From Caldisphaera sp046536515 (lineage in GTDB: Archaea > Thermoproteota > Thermoprotei_A > Sulfolobales > Acidilobaceae): a DNA stretch of 24,486 bases. Under the pieces are notes generated by a model, which did not search any database, was not told the origin of the DNA, and saw nothing but the letters and a program-made list of their open reading frames with translations. The DNA lies in assembly GCF_046536515.1 (NCBI RefSeq), contig NZ_JAWDMQ010000021.1:1-24486 (forward strand). The letters run 5' to 3'. The position numbers and the translations under genes are program-made. Positions 1 to 7,606 of this stretch are shown here, piece after piece (the stretch's first letter is position 1; each line of letters opens with the position of its first letter).

Positions 1-133
1 TGTACCATATAGCAAAGTCTTTTAATCTTCTAACAGGCACTTTAGGAATAGTTTCTATCTTACCTCCATAATATTTATGTAGTTCAACGCTAAGTTTATA
101 CCATTCAGCAGTTGCAGATTCACCTTCAGACAA
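1..133 (-). CDS. Malic enzyme (malate oxidoreductase, decarboxylating), N-terminal fragment
   Basis: The reverse strand from 133 to the window edge encodes about 44 residues, beginning (M)SEGESATAEWYKLSVEL and including HKYYGGKIETIPKVPVR. This is the usual opening of archaeal and bacterial NAD(P)-dependent malic enzymes, which convert malate to pyruvate and CO2: a helix with LHK, then GKIE, then the P-x-VP-hydrophobic stretch. The start is TTG at 131-133. It sits 4 bases after a GGTGG ribosome site, and an in-frame TGA lies ten codons upstream, so no longer version exists. The rest lies off the window. The acyl-CoA synthetase gene upstream on the same strand ends 128 bases away. The identification rests on a short N-terminus, so the family is likely but the cofactor cannot be told. 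Confidence 0.72.
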   Translation of the reverse strand, partial: MSEGESATAEWYKLSVELHKYYGGKIETIPKVPVRRLKDFAIWY

Positions 134-260
134 AATACCACCTTCTATATTTAATTGTATTCAGAGGAAAATAAAAATGTTTATTTCTTTGATGTAATAA
201 ATTTTAATGAATGAAAATTATATTATTTAAATTTATAAAATTAAAAACATTTATGTATAA

Positions 261-1928
261 TTATTTTTCTAATATGTTTCCATATTGTTCTCTAAGAACT
301 CTTTTGTTTGCCTTGCCTGTTGACGATAAAGGTATTTCATTTACAACAACAACTTTTTCAGGGAGCCACCATTTCGACATAAGCCCTTTATTAACGAAAT
401 TTTGGATTAGGAAGTTGTTGATTTCATCGGTAGTAATTTTACTTTCCCAACCTTTTTTAGGAACTATTAATGCAACAGGTCTTTCGACCCATTTTTCATG
501 TTTAGCTGCTATAACGGCAACAATTGATACTCCAGGATGTTGGCTGATGGCATCTTCAAGCCTTAGAGACGAAATCCATTCTCCTCCACTTTTTATAACA
601 TCTTTATCCCTATCCATTATTAAAACAGAGCCATCTTCATACCATACTGCCAGGTCTCCTGTATGGAACCAGTTACCAAGCCAAGCCTTTTCGGTCTTTT
701 CTGGATCTTTATAATATTCTGGTGAAACCCATGGAGACCTTACTACTATTTCTCCTATAGTTCTTCCATCTTTTGGAACTGGGTTCATGTTAGCATCTAC
801 AACTTTTAAGTCAACCAAAGGTATTGGATAACCTGTTCTTAATTGTATTTTGAATAGATCGTTATCGCTAAGTTTGTTGTAATACATAGCTGGAGGTATA
901 GCTAAAGTTAGAACTGGCGCAGTTTCTGTTAACCCATATCCTACAACAACTTTTATACCCTTCTTTGCTGCTAAGTACGCTAAACCTTCAGGTATTGCTG
1001 AGCCGCCATTTATGAATATTATATTGCTTAAATCATATTTATCAACATCTGGGTCAGTTAAAAGCATATAAAGTATTGTTGGTACACCAGCAAAATATGT
1101 AACTTTTTCATTCTTAATTAAATCTAAATATACTTTTGAGTTGAATCTTCCTGGATAAACCTGTTTTTGTCCTAATAAAGATGATGTAAATGGTAAACCC
1201 CAGCTATAAACATGATACATAGGTACAACGTGTAGAATAATATCATTAGAAGTCATTTTTATTTGACCGAATGACGCAAAATGAAGAGCTGAAGACATTG
1301 CGTGTAAAACCATTGCTTTATGACTATGGTAAACTCCTTTTGGCAAACCAGTTGTTCCACTTGTATATCCCATAAATGCAGGTCTATCTTCACTCAATAA
1401 TGGAAATTCATAACGTCCTTTATGCTCTTTAATCAAATCCTCATAATGATATGCAGGAACACCTCCAATTTTTTGCGGTATTGAATCCGCGTCTACAACT
1501 ATTACAGATTTTATTGATTTAATTTTCGAAGCTATGACTTCTGCGAGTTGTAGAAAATCTGCATGAGTAACTAATAGTTTATCTTCAGCAGTATTAAAAA
1601 CATACAGCAATTCATTGGGGGATAATCTAACATTAACAGGGTGAAGCACAGATCCCATTAAAGGAACTCCAAAGTATAGTTCAAAGTGCCAATGCGTATT
1701 CCAATCAAGTGTAGCTACCTTATCTAAATTCTTAATATCTAGGCTGCTTAGAGCATTAGCTAAACTCTGAACCCTATAAGTGAAATCCAAATATGTATAA
1801 TGAAAGACTCCTTTGTTGGTTTTATAGGCTATTTCAACACTTGAGAATAAGTTCTCCATTCTATCATAAATATACCTTAAGGTTACATCATAACCTGGCC
1901 TTTCAGGAACTTTTTCTGGCATGGACAC
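261..1928 (-). CDS. AMP-forming acyl-CoA synthetase (fatty-acid--CoA ligase family)
   Basis: A full-length adenylate-forming enzyme (555 aa) that activates a carboxylic acid with ATP and joins it to CoA in the cytoplasm. Visible motifs in order: the P-loop YTSGTTGLPKG at residues 188-198, the A5 motif YGLTET at 331-336, HTGDLA at 422-427, the hinge DRDKDVIKSGGEWIS at 439-453, and the catalytic lysine in STGKANKR (K539). GGEWISS after the hinge is typical of medium- and long-chain acyl-CoA synthetases rather than acetyl-CoA synthetase. The acid cannot be read from sequence. The start is GTG at 1926-1928, with GGAGGG (1939-1944) upstream; an in-frame ATG at 1920-1922 is the alternative. A TATA-like stretch lies near 1969-1982. 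It is probably transcribed divergently from the gene at 2042. Confidence 0.92.
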   Translation of the reverse strand: MSMPEKVPERPGYDVTLRYIYDRMENLFSSVEIAYKTNKGVFHYTYLDFTYRVQSLANALSSLDIKNLDKVATLDWNTHWHFELYFGVPLMGSVLHPVNVRLSPNELLYVFNTAEDKLLVTHADFLQLAEVIASKIKSIKSVIVVDADSIPQKIGGVPAYHYEDLIKEHKGRYEFPLLSEDRPAFMGYTSGTTGLPKGVYHSHKAMVLHAMSSALHFASFGQIKMTSNDIILHVVPMYHVYSWGLPFTSSLLGQKQVYPGRFNSKVYLDLIKNEKVTYFAGVPTILYMLLTDPDVDKYDLSNIIFINGGSAIPEGLAYLAAKKGIKVVVGYGLTETAPVLTLAIPPAMYYNKLSDNDLFKIQLRTGYPIPLVDLKVVDANMNPVPKDGRTIGEIVVRSPWVSPEYYKDPEKTEKAWLGNWFHTGDLAVWYEDGSVLIMDRDKDVIKSGGEWISSLRLEDAISQHPGVSIVAVIAAKHEKWVERPVALIVPKKGWESKITTDEINNFLIQNFVNKGLMSKWWLPEKVVVVNEIPLSSTGKANKRVLREQYGNILEK

Positions 1929-1968
1929 AGTAATGCATCCCTCCTATTTTATTATATAGTTATCCTAG

Positions 1969-1982
1969 TTTATATTTATATA
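1969..1982 (-). promoter_or_regulatory. TATA-type promoter of the acyl-CoA synthetase gene
   Basis: On the minus strand this reads as a TATATAAATATAAAC-like box. A start site about 25-30 bases downstream would fall near 1948 and give a short leader containing GGAGGG. The same AT stretch on the plus strand (TTTATATTTATATATT) could serve the divergent gene at 2042. The position is inferred from spacing only. Confidence 0.4.
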
Positions 1983-2041
1983 TTGTTTAATGAGAAGATT
2001 TTTAACAAACTGATTTCAATTAATTATTAGGAAAATTAAGG

Positions 2042-2683
2042 ATGGCAATAGTTAATAGAATTAAAATGCTGGGATATGAATATCTAACGGAGAACTATGG
2101 AATAAAAATTTACAAAAATGATGCTGGCAGAGATTTTTATTTTATAGTTCAAAACGATTATCCTATGATGTTATTAAGCAAGTCAAAAGAAAAATTTGTG
2201 ATTTATAATAAATTTTTTGATTTAAAAGAAGATCAGGAATACAAAGGAGATATATTATTGCCAAACAATTTTAAAAAAATTGGTTCAATAAATTTTTATG
2301 TCTCAAAGAAAATGAAGATAATTATAAATAAGATTGAAGGAAAAATTGATTTTACATGGAACTTAATAGACTTGCATGCTCCTTTAAACATTGATCCGAC
2401 TATGGGGTTTATAGATTTAATGAAAAATTTTAAACCTAAAATTATTGGGTTGGCAAATATCTATACTGATCCATTATCTCTCAGCATTTTTAGTTCTCAA
2501 TCATATTATTTGCCCCCATTAATATATGGTTACAGTCGTTATGATGCTATTAGTAAATTTTACAAAGGGATTAAAATTAGAATAAAATATAATGATAATC
2601 CTATTTATTATTCTTTTCCAGAAAATAATGAATTAAATGATGCTAATATTATTATTAAAAAAGTCATAAATACAGGATTTTAA
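2042..2683 (+). CDS. Hypothetical protein, 213 aa
   Basis: I do not recognise this protein. It is rich in Lys, Ile, Asn, Tyr and aromatic residues, has no signal peptide or membrane segment, and shows no metal-binding or nucleotide-binding motif. The alternation of hydrophobic and charged residues suggests a mainly beta-strand N-terminal half. The opening MAIVNRIKMLGYEYLTENY reads like an amphipathic helix. The ATG at 2042 follows AAGG with almost no spacing, so translation may use a weak site or a near-leaderless transcript from the AT-rich stretch near 1970-1984. The last four bases overlap the stop of the convergent UPF0147 gene. Its length and undisturbed frame in AT-rich DNA support a real gene. 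Confidence 0.65.
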   Translation: MAIVNRIKMLGYEYLTENYGIKIYKNDAGRDFYFIVQNDYPMMLLSKSKEKFVIYNKFFDLKEDQEYKGDILLPNNFKKIGSINFYVSKKMKIIINKIEGKIDFTWNLIDLHAPLNIDPTMGFIDLMKNFKPKIIGLANIYTDPLSLSIFSSQSYYLPPLIYGYSRYDAISKFYKGIKIRIKYNDNPIYYSFPENNELNDANIIIKKVINTGF

Positions 2684-2949
2684 TCTCTTATAGTCTCAAG
2701 CATAGATAAGACCTGCCATATTCTCGTTCTAGCATGAAATGGCATGTTTGGATCTTGAGAAATTTCATCCAAAGCAGATATCGCGTTAGCTGCCTTTACG
2801 CCTGCAGATAATTTAGGATCCCTTAAATATGTTAAAGCATTAGCAGCCGCTCTTCTAATATTTCTTGGAACAGCAGTATCATTAACTATACCCGTCAATA
2901 TGCTTATTGCCATTTTTAATTTTTCTTCTGTACTAGCTTGAATTGACAT
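2680..2949 (-). CDS. UPF0147 family protein
   Basis: A small (89 aa), all-helical soluble protein of the archaeal UPF0147 family, whose function is unknown. Family hallmarks visible are the helix LTGIVNDTAVPRNIRRAAA at about residues 18-36, then a second helix-turn with LDEISQDPNMPFHARTRIWQ, and the VLSMLE ending. The start ATG at 2947-2949 is preceded by a very strong SD run (GGGGGGAGGT, four bases before the ATG), which suggests high expression. Its stop overlaps the convergent 213-aa gene by four bases. Confidence 0.88.
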   Translation of the reverse strand: MSIQASTEEKLKMAISILTGIVNDTAVPRNIRRAAANALTYLRDPKLSAGVKAANAISALDEISQDPNMPFHARTRIWQVLSMLETIRD

Positions 2950-3255
2950 TTTACCTCCCCCCTCACATATTATTATTGTTCAGTGCTTAAAACTTAAACT
3001 GCATATTTTTTAAAAATGAGGACTATTATTCTTAGATATTAAGTTAAGCGGGTTAAAGGATATATTAAGAATGCATGAAGAGTCGACTTATGTCTCATGA
3101 CATTAGTGAAGGAGTTAGAATAGTAAAATCAATGTTGGAACAAACCTAAGCTTATTATTTTTTATTAAATATGAATTATTCTCATATTTCTATTATTTAT
3201 ATAGACTGCTATAAATTTAAATCTCTAGCATTTAAGAAAATATAAGGTGCCTAAT
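2950..3255. other. Intergenic region (~300 bp) with a possible 24-codon fragment
   Basis: Between the divergent UPF0147 gene and the 108-aa gene I see AT-rich DNA with TATA-like boxes at 3196-3203 and 3211-3218. There is one short open frame, ATG at 3075 to TAA at 3147-3149, encoding 24 residues that begin MKSRLMSHDISEGV. It lacks an SD site, has a stop three codons upstream and resembles nothing I know. It may be a decayed gene end. No RNA gene signature was found. Confidence 0.4.
3211..3218 (+). promoter_or_regulatory. TATA-type promoter of the 108-aa gene
   Basis: TATAAATT lies about 40 bases before the ATG at 3256. It predicts a transcript start near 3240 and a leader of about 15 bases that just includes the AAGGTG ribosome site. 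A second box, TTTATATA at 3196-3203, is possible. Confidence 0.35.
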
Positions 3256-3582
3256 ATGGCGAGGATTAAAAAATTAATATTGGATACGGCGGAATTTCAT
3301 CCACTTCATAAGATGTGGGTAAACTTAGCTCAAAATCTTTCTAAAGAGTATGGTTTTGATTTAGAAGTAAAGACTGAAGACTATCTATTTGCCATTTCGT
3401 ATGGAGATAAAGATGATATAGGAATGGCTTGGTTACCTCAAATGTTCGCAGAACTTGATGATGGTAGGATATTATTGGTAATGAGCCAATATCCTTTTGA
3501 CCCAGTCACAACAAAACCAAGCGAGGAGCTTGCTTTAAAAGAGGCTAAGAAAAAATTAGAAGAAATACAAAAGATCAATTGA
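3256..3582 (+). CDS. Conserved-looking hypothetical protein, 108 aa
   Basis: A small acidic soluble protein that I cannot assign to a function. It begins MARIKKLILDTAEFHPLHK, has a central KTEDYLFAISYGDKDD segment, and ends in a charged helix (LALKEAKKKLEEIQK). The composition looks like a compact alpha/beta domain. The longest frame begins at GTG 3247, but that GTG is part of the SD sequence AAGGTG (3244-3249). The ATG at 3256, six bases after it, is the better start. It stands alone, with a putative TATA box about 40 bases upstream. Confidence 0.75.
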   Translation: MARIKKLILDTAEFHPLHKMWVNLAQNLSKEYGFDLEVKTEDYLFAISYGDKDDIGMAWLPQMFAELDDGRILLVMSQYPFDPVTTKPSEELALKEAKKKLEEIQKIN

Positions 3583-3655
3583 AATTAATTCACAATTTAA
3601 TATAAGTATTACCTAAAAACCTTTTATACTTAGCGTATGATTAATTAATTAGGCA

Positions 3656-4078
3656 ATGATAATGATTAAAAGTTTGAAATATGACAAAAAATATTTGGAG
3701 TTTTTACTTGTTTTGGGAGAAATTCTAGTGGCCATTATAATAATAGTAACAGTAATAATATCATCGTTTCAAACACTTATTATGATAGGCCATATGATAA
3801 AAATAGAATATCCAAATAAATCTGATATTCTAGAATTGATAGATATGTCAATACTCTTACTTTTAGCATTAGATTTGTTAAGAACGGTTATTGTGGGTAT
3901 CGCGGAAAAGCAAATACCAATAAAAAACATTATAGAGGCTGCAATGATAGTTATAGTTAGGGAAATGATAGTAAACACACTGATGAATAGCTCTCCTTTA
4001 TATTTGATATATTTATCGATTGCATTTCTCACAATATCTATAGCATTTGTTATTATTTCAAAATTTTTAAAGGACTAA
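3656..4078 (+). CDS. PsiE-like (phosphate-starvation-inducible family) membrane protein
   Basis: A 140-residue integral membrane protein with four predicted hydrophobic helices, at about residues 16-41, 64-85, 93-110 and 116-136. The segment from ELIDMSILLLLALDLLRTV through the conserved-looking IVIVREMIVNTL after helix three matches the pattern of the PsiE/PF06146 family. The molecular role of that family is unknown. Starts at ATG 3656 or ATG 3662 are equally possible. A TATA-like TTTTATAC about 34 bases upstream suggests a leaderless or near-leaderless transcript. The gene is followed within ten bases by the scar at 4085. Confidence 0.65.
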   Translation: MIMIKSLKYDKKYLEFLLVLGEILVAIIIIVTVIISSFQTLIMIGHMIKIEYPNKSDILELIDMSILLLLALDLLRTVIVGIAEKQIPIKNIIEAAMIVIVREMIVNTLMNSSPLYLIYLSIAFLTISIAFVIISKFLKD

Positions 4079-4084
4079 AACAAT

Positions 4085-4127
4085 ATTACAACTGAAAGCA
4101 TCGCCCTTCAGGGCGGGAGGAGGTAAG
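4085..4127 (+). mobile_element. IS200/IS605-type right-end-like scar (copy A)
   Basis: It reads ATTACAACTGAAAGC, then a perfect six-base-pair hairpin CGCCCT-TC-AGGGCG, then GGAGGAGGTAAG. The last part differs by one base from the GAGGAGGTCAG that closes copy C. The first 15 bases are identical to those of copy D at 24224. The shape matches the terminal hairpins of archaeal TnpB-bearing elements. No transposase gene is next to it. The assignment is from pattern recognition. Confidence 0.5.
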
Positions 4128-4243
4128 ATTCTAGTATGAAAACATAAAAAATTTTTAACAGAGAATTATAGTTTTGAAATTTTTTGAATAGAAAACTATT
4201 AATTTCTAAATTTATATAAGGTAGTTTTAACTTTTGGAAAACA

Positions 4244-4885
4244 TCACATAATATCAAATCCTTTACTAGAATCTCTTAAAATTTTTGATATCTTTAACAG
4301 TTCCTTTATATTTTGAGGATTTTTGGGTAAAATCAAATTAATTACTGGTATTTTTAAGATTCTAAACAAATTTTCTATGAAAGCTTCCATTCCAGCATTT
4401 TTATTATATAAGGAGTTTCTTAACGATGTAAGGAGACCAAATGCCAAATCAGTATTATACATAGATAAAAGATATAATAAGTTGATACCGTTTACCTTTA
4501 TTTCAGAACTTTCTATATTGCCCGTAATGTAGACATAAAAAGCAAATCCTTTATTCGTAACACTACATTTTTCCCCTAAAAATTTACAGTCTATATAATC
4601 GATTGGTATATAATCGTGGGTATATAATTTTTCTATTCTTAATTCAGATTTTAGGTTGAATTCGATATTAGCATATTTGTAAATGGAAATTTTACCTAGT
4701 TTAGAAATTTCTTTTGCTACTCTCCAATAGTTTCTTTCTTGATACTCGCTTATCCCAAATGATTTAAGGAGTTTTGAAGTAGCAAGGGGTGGATCTCTAC
4801 ATCTAATTTTGTTTTCAATACAATGTTTTAATATAGTATCAGCGCAATTAATGGAGTTCTCTATAAAGCTGTTTGGAATTTTCAT
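4244..4885 (-). CDS. Hypothetical protein, 213 aa, between two transposon-end scars
   Basis: I do not recognise this protein. It is soluble, basic to neutral and mostly helical. Three cysteines lie near the N-terminus (C14, C21, C29) in a CADTILKHCIENKIRC context, and there are two more mid-protein (about C103 and C108). The spacing is not a standard zinc ribbon, but metal binding is conceivable. The segment LATSKLLKSFGISEYQERNYWRVAKEI (about 34-60) could be a helix-turn-helix-like stretch. The ATG at 4883-4885 follows GGTG with a seven-base gap, a good start. Scar copy A lies 117 bases beyond its 3' end and scar copy B 311 bases beyond its 5' end, so it may have arrived with, or been isolated by, mobile DNA. 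Confidence 0.65.
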   Translation of the reverse strand: MKIPNSFIENSINCADTILKHCIENKIRCRDPPLATSKLLKSFGISEYQERNYWRVAKEISKLGKISIYKYANIEFNLKSELRIEKLYTHDYIPIDYIDCKFLGEKCSVTNKGFAFYVYITGNIESSEIKVNGINLLYLLSMYNTDLAFGLLTSLRNSLYNKNAGMEAFIENLFRILKIPVINLILPKNPQNIKELLKISKILRDSSKGFDIM

Positions 4886-5195
4886 CTCTCTGCACCAAAG
4901 ATTCTATCTATAAGGGCGAAAGGTTAAGCATAAATATCTTTGTAAACATAAAAAACGATGTTCTCTAAAGCAAAATAAAAACAGCTATAAAGATAGCTTA
5001 TGCCTTAATGAGAGGTATGCTTAGGAAGCATGTAAACACGCTAAAGGGAAAATGAAAATTTTCCGTGAAGTGATTGAAAACCCCAAAGCTCTGTTTGCAA
5101 GGGCAGGATAATTTACAAAAAGCATACAATCCTAACTTCTTCTAAGGATGAAGTAAAGATTTTATAAATCCTTAAGTGTTTTAAAGAATAAATGT
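4886..5195. other. Decayed intergenic stretch (~310 bp)
   Basis: No intact gene. On the plus strand one frame reads KTAIKIAYALMRGMLRKH from 4981 and is closed by TGA at 5053. An overlapping frame gives ATG 5052 to TAA 5111, MKIFREVIENPKALFARAG. Joined by one frameshift near 5020, the two would give a protein-like stretch of about 40 residues, so this may be a pseudogene remnant of an unidentified, possibly mobile-element, gene. It runs up to scar copy B. Confidence 0.3.
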
Positions 5196-5229
5196 GCGGG
5201 GAAGCCCTTCAATGCGGGAAGGACGTCAG
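5196..5229 (+). mobile_element. IS200/IS605-type right-end-like scar (copy B)
   Basis: It reads GCGGGGAAGCCCTTC, AATGCGGGAAGGACGTCAG, closely parallel to the closing part of copy C (GGAAACCCTTCAGGGCGGGG then AGGAGGTCAG). The hairpin is weakened by the AATG/AGGG difference, as expected of a decaying end. The terminal TCAG contains the stop codon (minus strand, 5226-5228) of the neighbouring EamA transporter gene. Confidence 0.45.
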
Positions 5230-6068
5230 CTCATCTTATTATGATTTTTATTTATATTTATAATATTAGATCTTGATATTATTACTCCTATAATCATTAT
5301 GATAAGTCCAATTATTTCCAATGACTTTGGTACAATTTTGTAAAGCAATACCTGTGTTATTGTTGTTGCTATTGGAATTACATAAGCTAACATTGTTACT
5401 TTGCTTACTCTTTCAAGTTTCAATAAATAGTTCCACGTTAAAAATTGAAAGGCCCCACCTATAGTTGATATATAGACTATGCTTTCCAATAATTTAAGTG
5501 ATGGATTAAAGTAGAATCCGTCTTTAAGAGTAAATATGTCAACAATTCCCATAAAAATAGCTCCCATTATGAATTGCGTTGCATTTAATGATATAACATC
5601 ATATTTAGATAGTTTTCTATAGTATATACTAAACAAAGCCCAAAAAATTGCATTAATTATGGTTAGCATCATTCCTATTTTAGTTATACCTTTTAGCAAT
5701 GGAATTCCATAAATCCCAAGTCCACTGAAACCTATTATTAGACCTAAAATTTCATATTTGTTAGGTACTTCCTTTATTATGATTGTTGCTAAAATTATGC
5801 TAAACAAAGGCATAGTATAACTTAAAACCGATGAAACAGCAGGAGATACATATATTAGTCCATATCCCCAAAAAAGCGTGCTCGTTGTTGTAAAAAGAGA
5901 TAAGATTAATACATTCCTGTCTATAATAAATTTTCTTGATATTGAAACTAAAATTAAACCAGCTATTAAATATCTTATCATCATCAAAGTTGGGGGGTTT
6001 GTATAAGAGACTCCCATCTTCGCAAAAAAATATAGGAAAACTGAAGCAGTTGCATATAGAGTGAACAT
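5226..6068 (-). CDS. EamA/DMT-superfamily transporter
   Basis: A polytopic inner-membrane protein of 280 residues with about ten hydrophobic helices arranged as two EamA repeats (roughly 1-130 and 140-270). This is the layout of drug/metabolite exporters. Family features include PPTLMMIRYLIAGLIL in the first repeat, the SPAVSSVLSYTMPLFSIILA segment and the matching second-repeat AYVIPIATTITQVLL. The substrate is unknown. The ATG at 6066-6068 has no SD site at normal distance. GGTGA (6096-6100) instead sits six bases before an in-frame ATT codon (6087-6089), which would add KKEFAI ahead of the ATG. The last codons run into scar copy B, so the C-terminal MS and stop may be insertion-derived. 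Confidence 0.85.
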   Translation of the reverse strand: MFTLYATASVFLYFFAKMGVSYTNPPTLMMIRYLIAGLILVSISRKFIIDRNVLILSLFTTTSTLFWGYGLIYVSPAVSSVLSYTMPLFSIILATIIIKEVPNKYEILGLIIGFSGLGIYGIPLLKGITKIGMMLTIINAIFWALFSIYYRKLSKYDVISLNATQFIMGAIFMGIVDIFTLKDGFYFNPSLKLLESIVYISTIGGAFQFLTWNYLLKLERVSKVTMLAYVIPIATTITQVLLYKIVPKSLEIIGLIIMIIGVIISRSNIININKNHNKMS

Positions 6069-6104
6069 TATTGCAAATTCTTTCTTAATATCTTTTCACC
6101 ATAA

Positions 6105-6151
6105 TTTAATTCTAATAAAGAATTTATAAACCTTTTAATTCTAATAAAGAA
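6105..6151. repeat. Tandem 18-bp direct repeat in a divergent promoter
   Basis: TTTAATTCTAATAAAGAA occurs at 6105-6122 and again, identically, at 6134-6151, a period of 29 bases. Each copy is followed by a TTTATA-type box. It lies between the EamA transporter (minus) and the TIP49 helicase (plus). It could be a duplicated promoter element or paired operator sites for a regulator. Confidence 0.7.
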
Positions 6152-6186
6152 ATTTATATTAATTAATAAATTAATTTTATTAAAAT

Positions 6187-6196
6187 CTTTTATATC
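6187..6196 (+). promoter_or_regulatory. TATA-type promoter of the TIP49 gene
   Basis: CTTTTATATC lies about 50 bases before the ATG at 6245. The predicted transcript start near 6218-6220 leaves a leader of about 25 bases that contains the GGTGAT ribosome site. Confidence 0.45.
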
Positions 6197-6244
6197 TAAA
6201 ATTTTTTTAAGCTTTTGCTAAAAATTAATTATATGGTGATAATA

Positions 6245-7594
6245 ATGTCAGAAATAATAGTTGGAAATCCCAAGACGCCCAAATGGTCTTCAATACATAG
6301 CCACATATCTGGTTTGGGATTGGATGAAAATGGTAAAGCAAAGCCTATAGCAGATGGTTTGGTTGGTCAAGTTCAAGCAAGAGAAGCATGCGGTTTAATA
6401 GTTGATCTTATAAGGGAAGGGAAGCTTGGAGGTAAAGGTATTTTATTTGCTGGTCCAAGCGGAACTGGAAAAACTGCATTAGCAGTTGCTATTGCAAAAG
6501 AGTTAGGCGAAGATACCCCATTTGTTTCAATTAATGCAAGTGAAATATTAAGCGCTAATAATAAAACAGAATTTATGACACAAGCCTTTAGAAGAGCTAT
6601 TGGAATCAGAATGAGAGAAGTAAGAAAAATTATTAGCGGTGTTGTTACCGATATAAAATATCTTAAGAAGTCGTCTCCATTTTACCCAACGCCGATTTTA
6701 GGAGGCGCGAAAATAAAACTTGAAACTAAAGATGATAGCAAAGATGTAAGTGTTGGTCCAGAAATAGCAACGCAATTCCAATCTCTTGGTATTAGAAAAG
6801 GAGATGTAATAATGATAGACGAGGAAACAGGAGAAGTAAGAAGATTAGGTAGAGTAAAAGAAAAAAGCACAATTGGATTTGATATAGATACTGAAAAACA
6901 GATGGATATGCCAACTGGTAAAATACAATCAACAAGGGAAGTGGTTAGAACATTTACATTACATGATGTAGACGTTTCAATAGCCGCTCAAAGGGTTGCG
7001 TTTTCAATTTTTGGTTTCTTGTCAGAAGAAAGAGGTATTGATGACCAGGTTAGAAAGCAATCTGATGAAATGGTAAGAAAAATAACCAGCGAAAACAAGG
7101 CCCAACTAATTCCTGGAGTTTTGTTTATAGATGATGCTCACATGCTTGATATAGAGGCTTATAGTTTCTTAACAAAGGCTATGGAAAGTGAGTACGCACC
7201 TATAATAATACTAGCAACAAATAGAGGAATAACCACAATTAGGGGAACAGATGAAAAGGCTCCTCATGGAATGCCAAGAGATTTGTTAGATAGATTGTTG
7301 ATAATCCTAACAAAGCCTTATAACGAAGATGAGATAACTAGTATAGTTAAAATTAGGGCTGATGAGCTCGATATACCTCTTACAGAAGAAGCTATTAAAT
7401 TTCTAACTAAAATAGGGACTGAGAGAAGTCTAAGGTATGCATTACAGCTATTAGATCCAGCTAAGGTTATATCTACAAAAAGAAACTCTATCAAAGTTGA
7501 TGTCCAGGACATAGAAATGGCTTCCAAGTTGTTCTCAGATATAAAGGAAAGCACAGAATTTCTTGAAAAGTATAAAGACTTGATGCTAAAGTAA
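6245..7594 (+). CDS. TIP49/RuvB-like AAA+ helicase (RuvBL family)
   Basis: A 449-residue AAA+ ATPase of the TIP49 (RuvBL1/2, Pontin/Reptin) family. These form hexameric rings in protein and RNP assembly or chromatin machines; the archaeal role is not settled. Motifs: Walker A GPSGTGKT (70-77), the family-specific insertion domain (about 120-240), Walker B LFIDDAH (293-299), sensor 1 ATNRG (324-328), the arginine-finger region PRDLLDR (344-350) and sensor 2 GTERSLRYALQLL (R397). Walker B carries Asp where RuvBL proteins usually have Glu (DEVH). The longest frame opens at 6215, but GGTGAT at 6234-6239 places the start at the ATG at 6245. The length matches the family. Confidence 0.93.
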   Translation: MSEIIVGNPKTPKWSSIHSHISGLGLDENGKAKPIADGLVGQVQAREACGLIVDLIREGKLGGKGILFAGPSGTGKTALAVAIAKELGEDTPFVSINASEILSANNKTEFMTQAFRRAIGIRMREVRKIISGVVTDIKYLKKSSPFYPTPILGGAKIKLETKDDSKDVSVGPEIATQFQSLGIRKGDVIMIDEETGEVRRLGRVKEKSTIGFDIDTEKQMDMPTGKIQSTREVVRTFTLHDVDVSIAAQRVAFSIFGFLSEERGIDDQVRKQSDEMVRKITSENKAQLIPGVLFIDDAHMLDIEAYSFLTKAMESEYAPIIILATNRGITTIRGTDEKAPHGMPRDLLDRLLIILTKPYNEDEITSIVKIRADELDIPLTEEAIKFLTKIGTERSLRYALQLLDPAKVISTKRNSIKVDVQDIEMASKLFSDIKESTEFLEKYKDLMLK

Positions 7595-7606
7595 ATTTTT
7601 TACAAT

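Noticed and set aside
211..714. A plus-strand 167-codon frame over the acyl-CoA synthetase
   Set aside because: It is the antisense of a gene with complete family motifs and has no ribosome site. The same holds for the other frames overlapping recognised genes.
3065..3150. C/D box RNA or small gene near 3075
   Set aside because: The C-box-like ATGAAGA has no D box, and the 24-codon frame has no ribosome site. It is noted only as a fragment.
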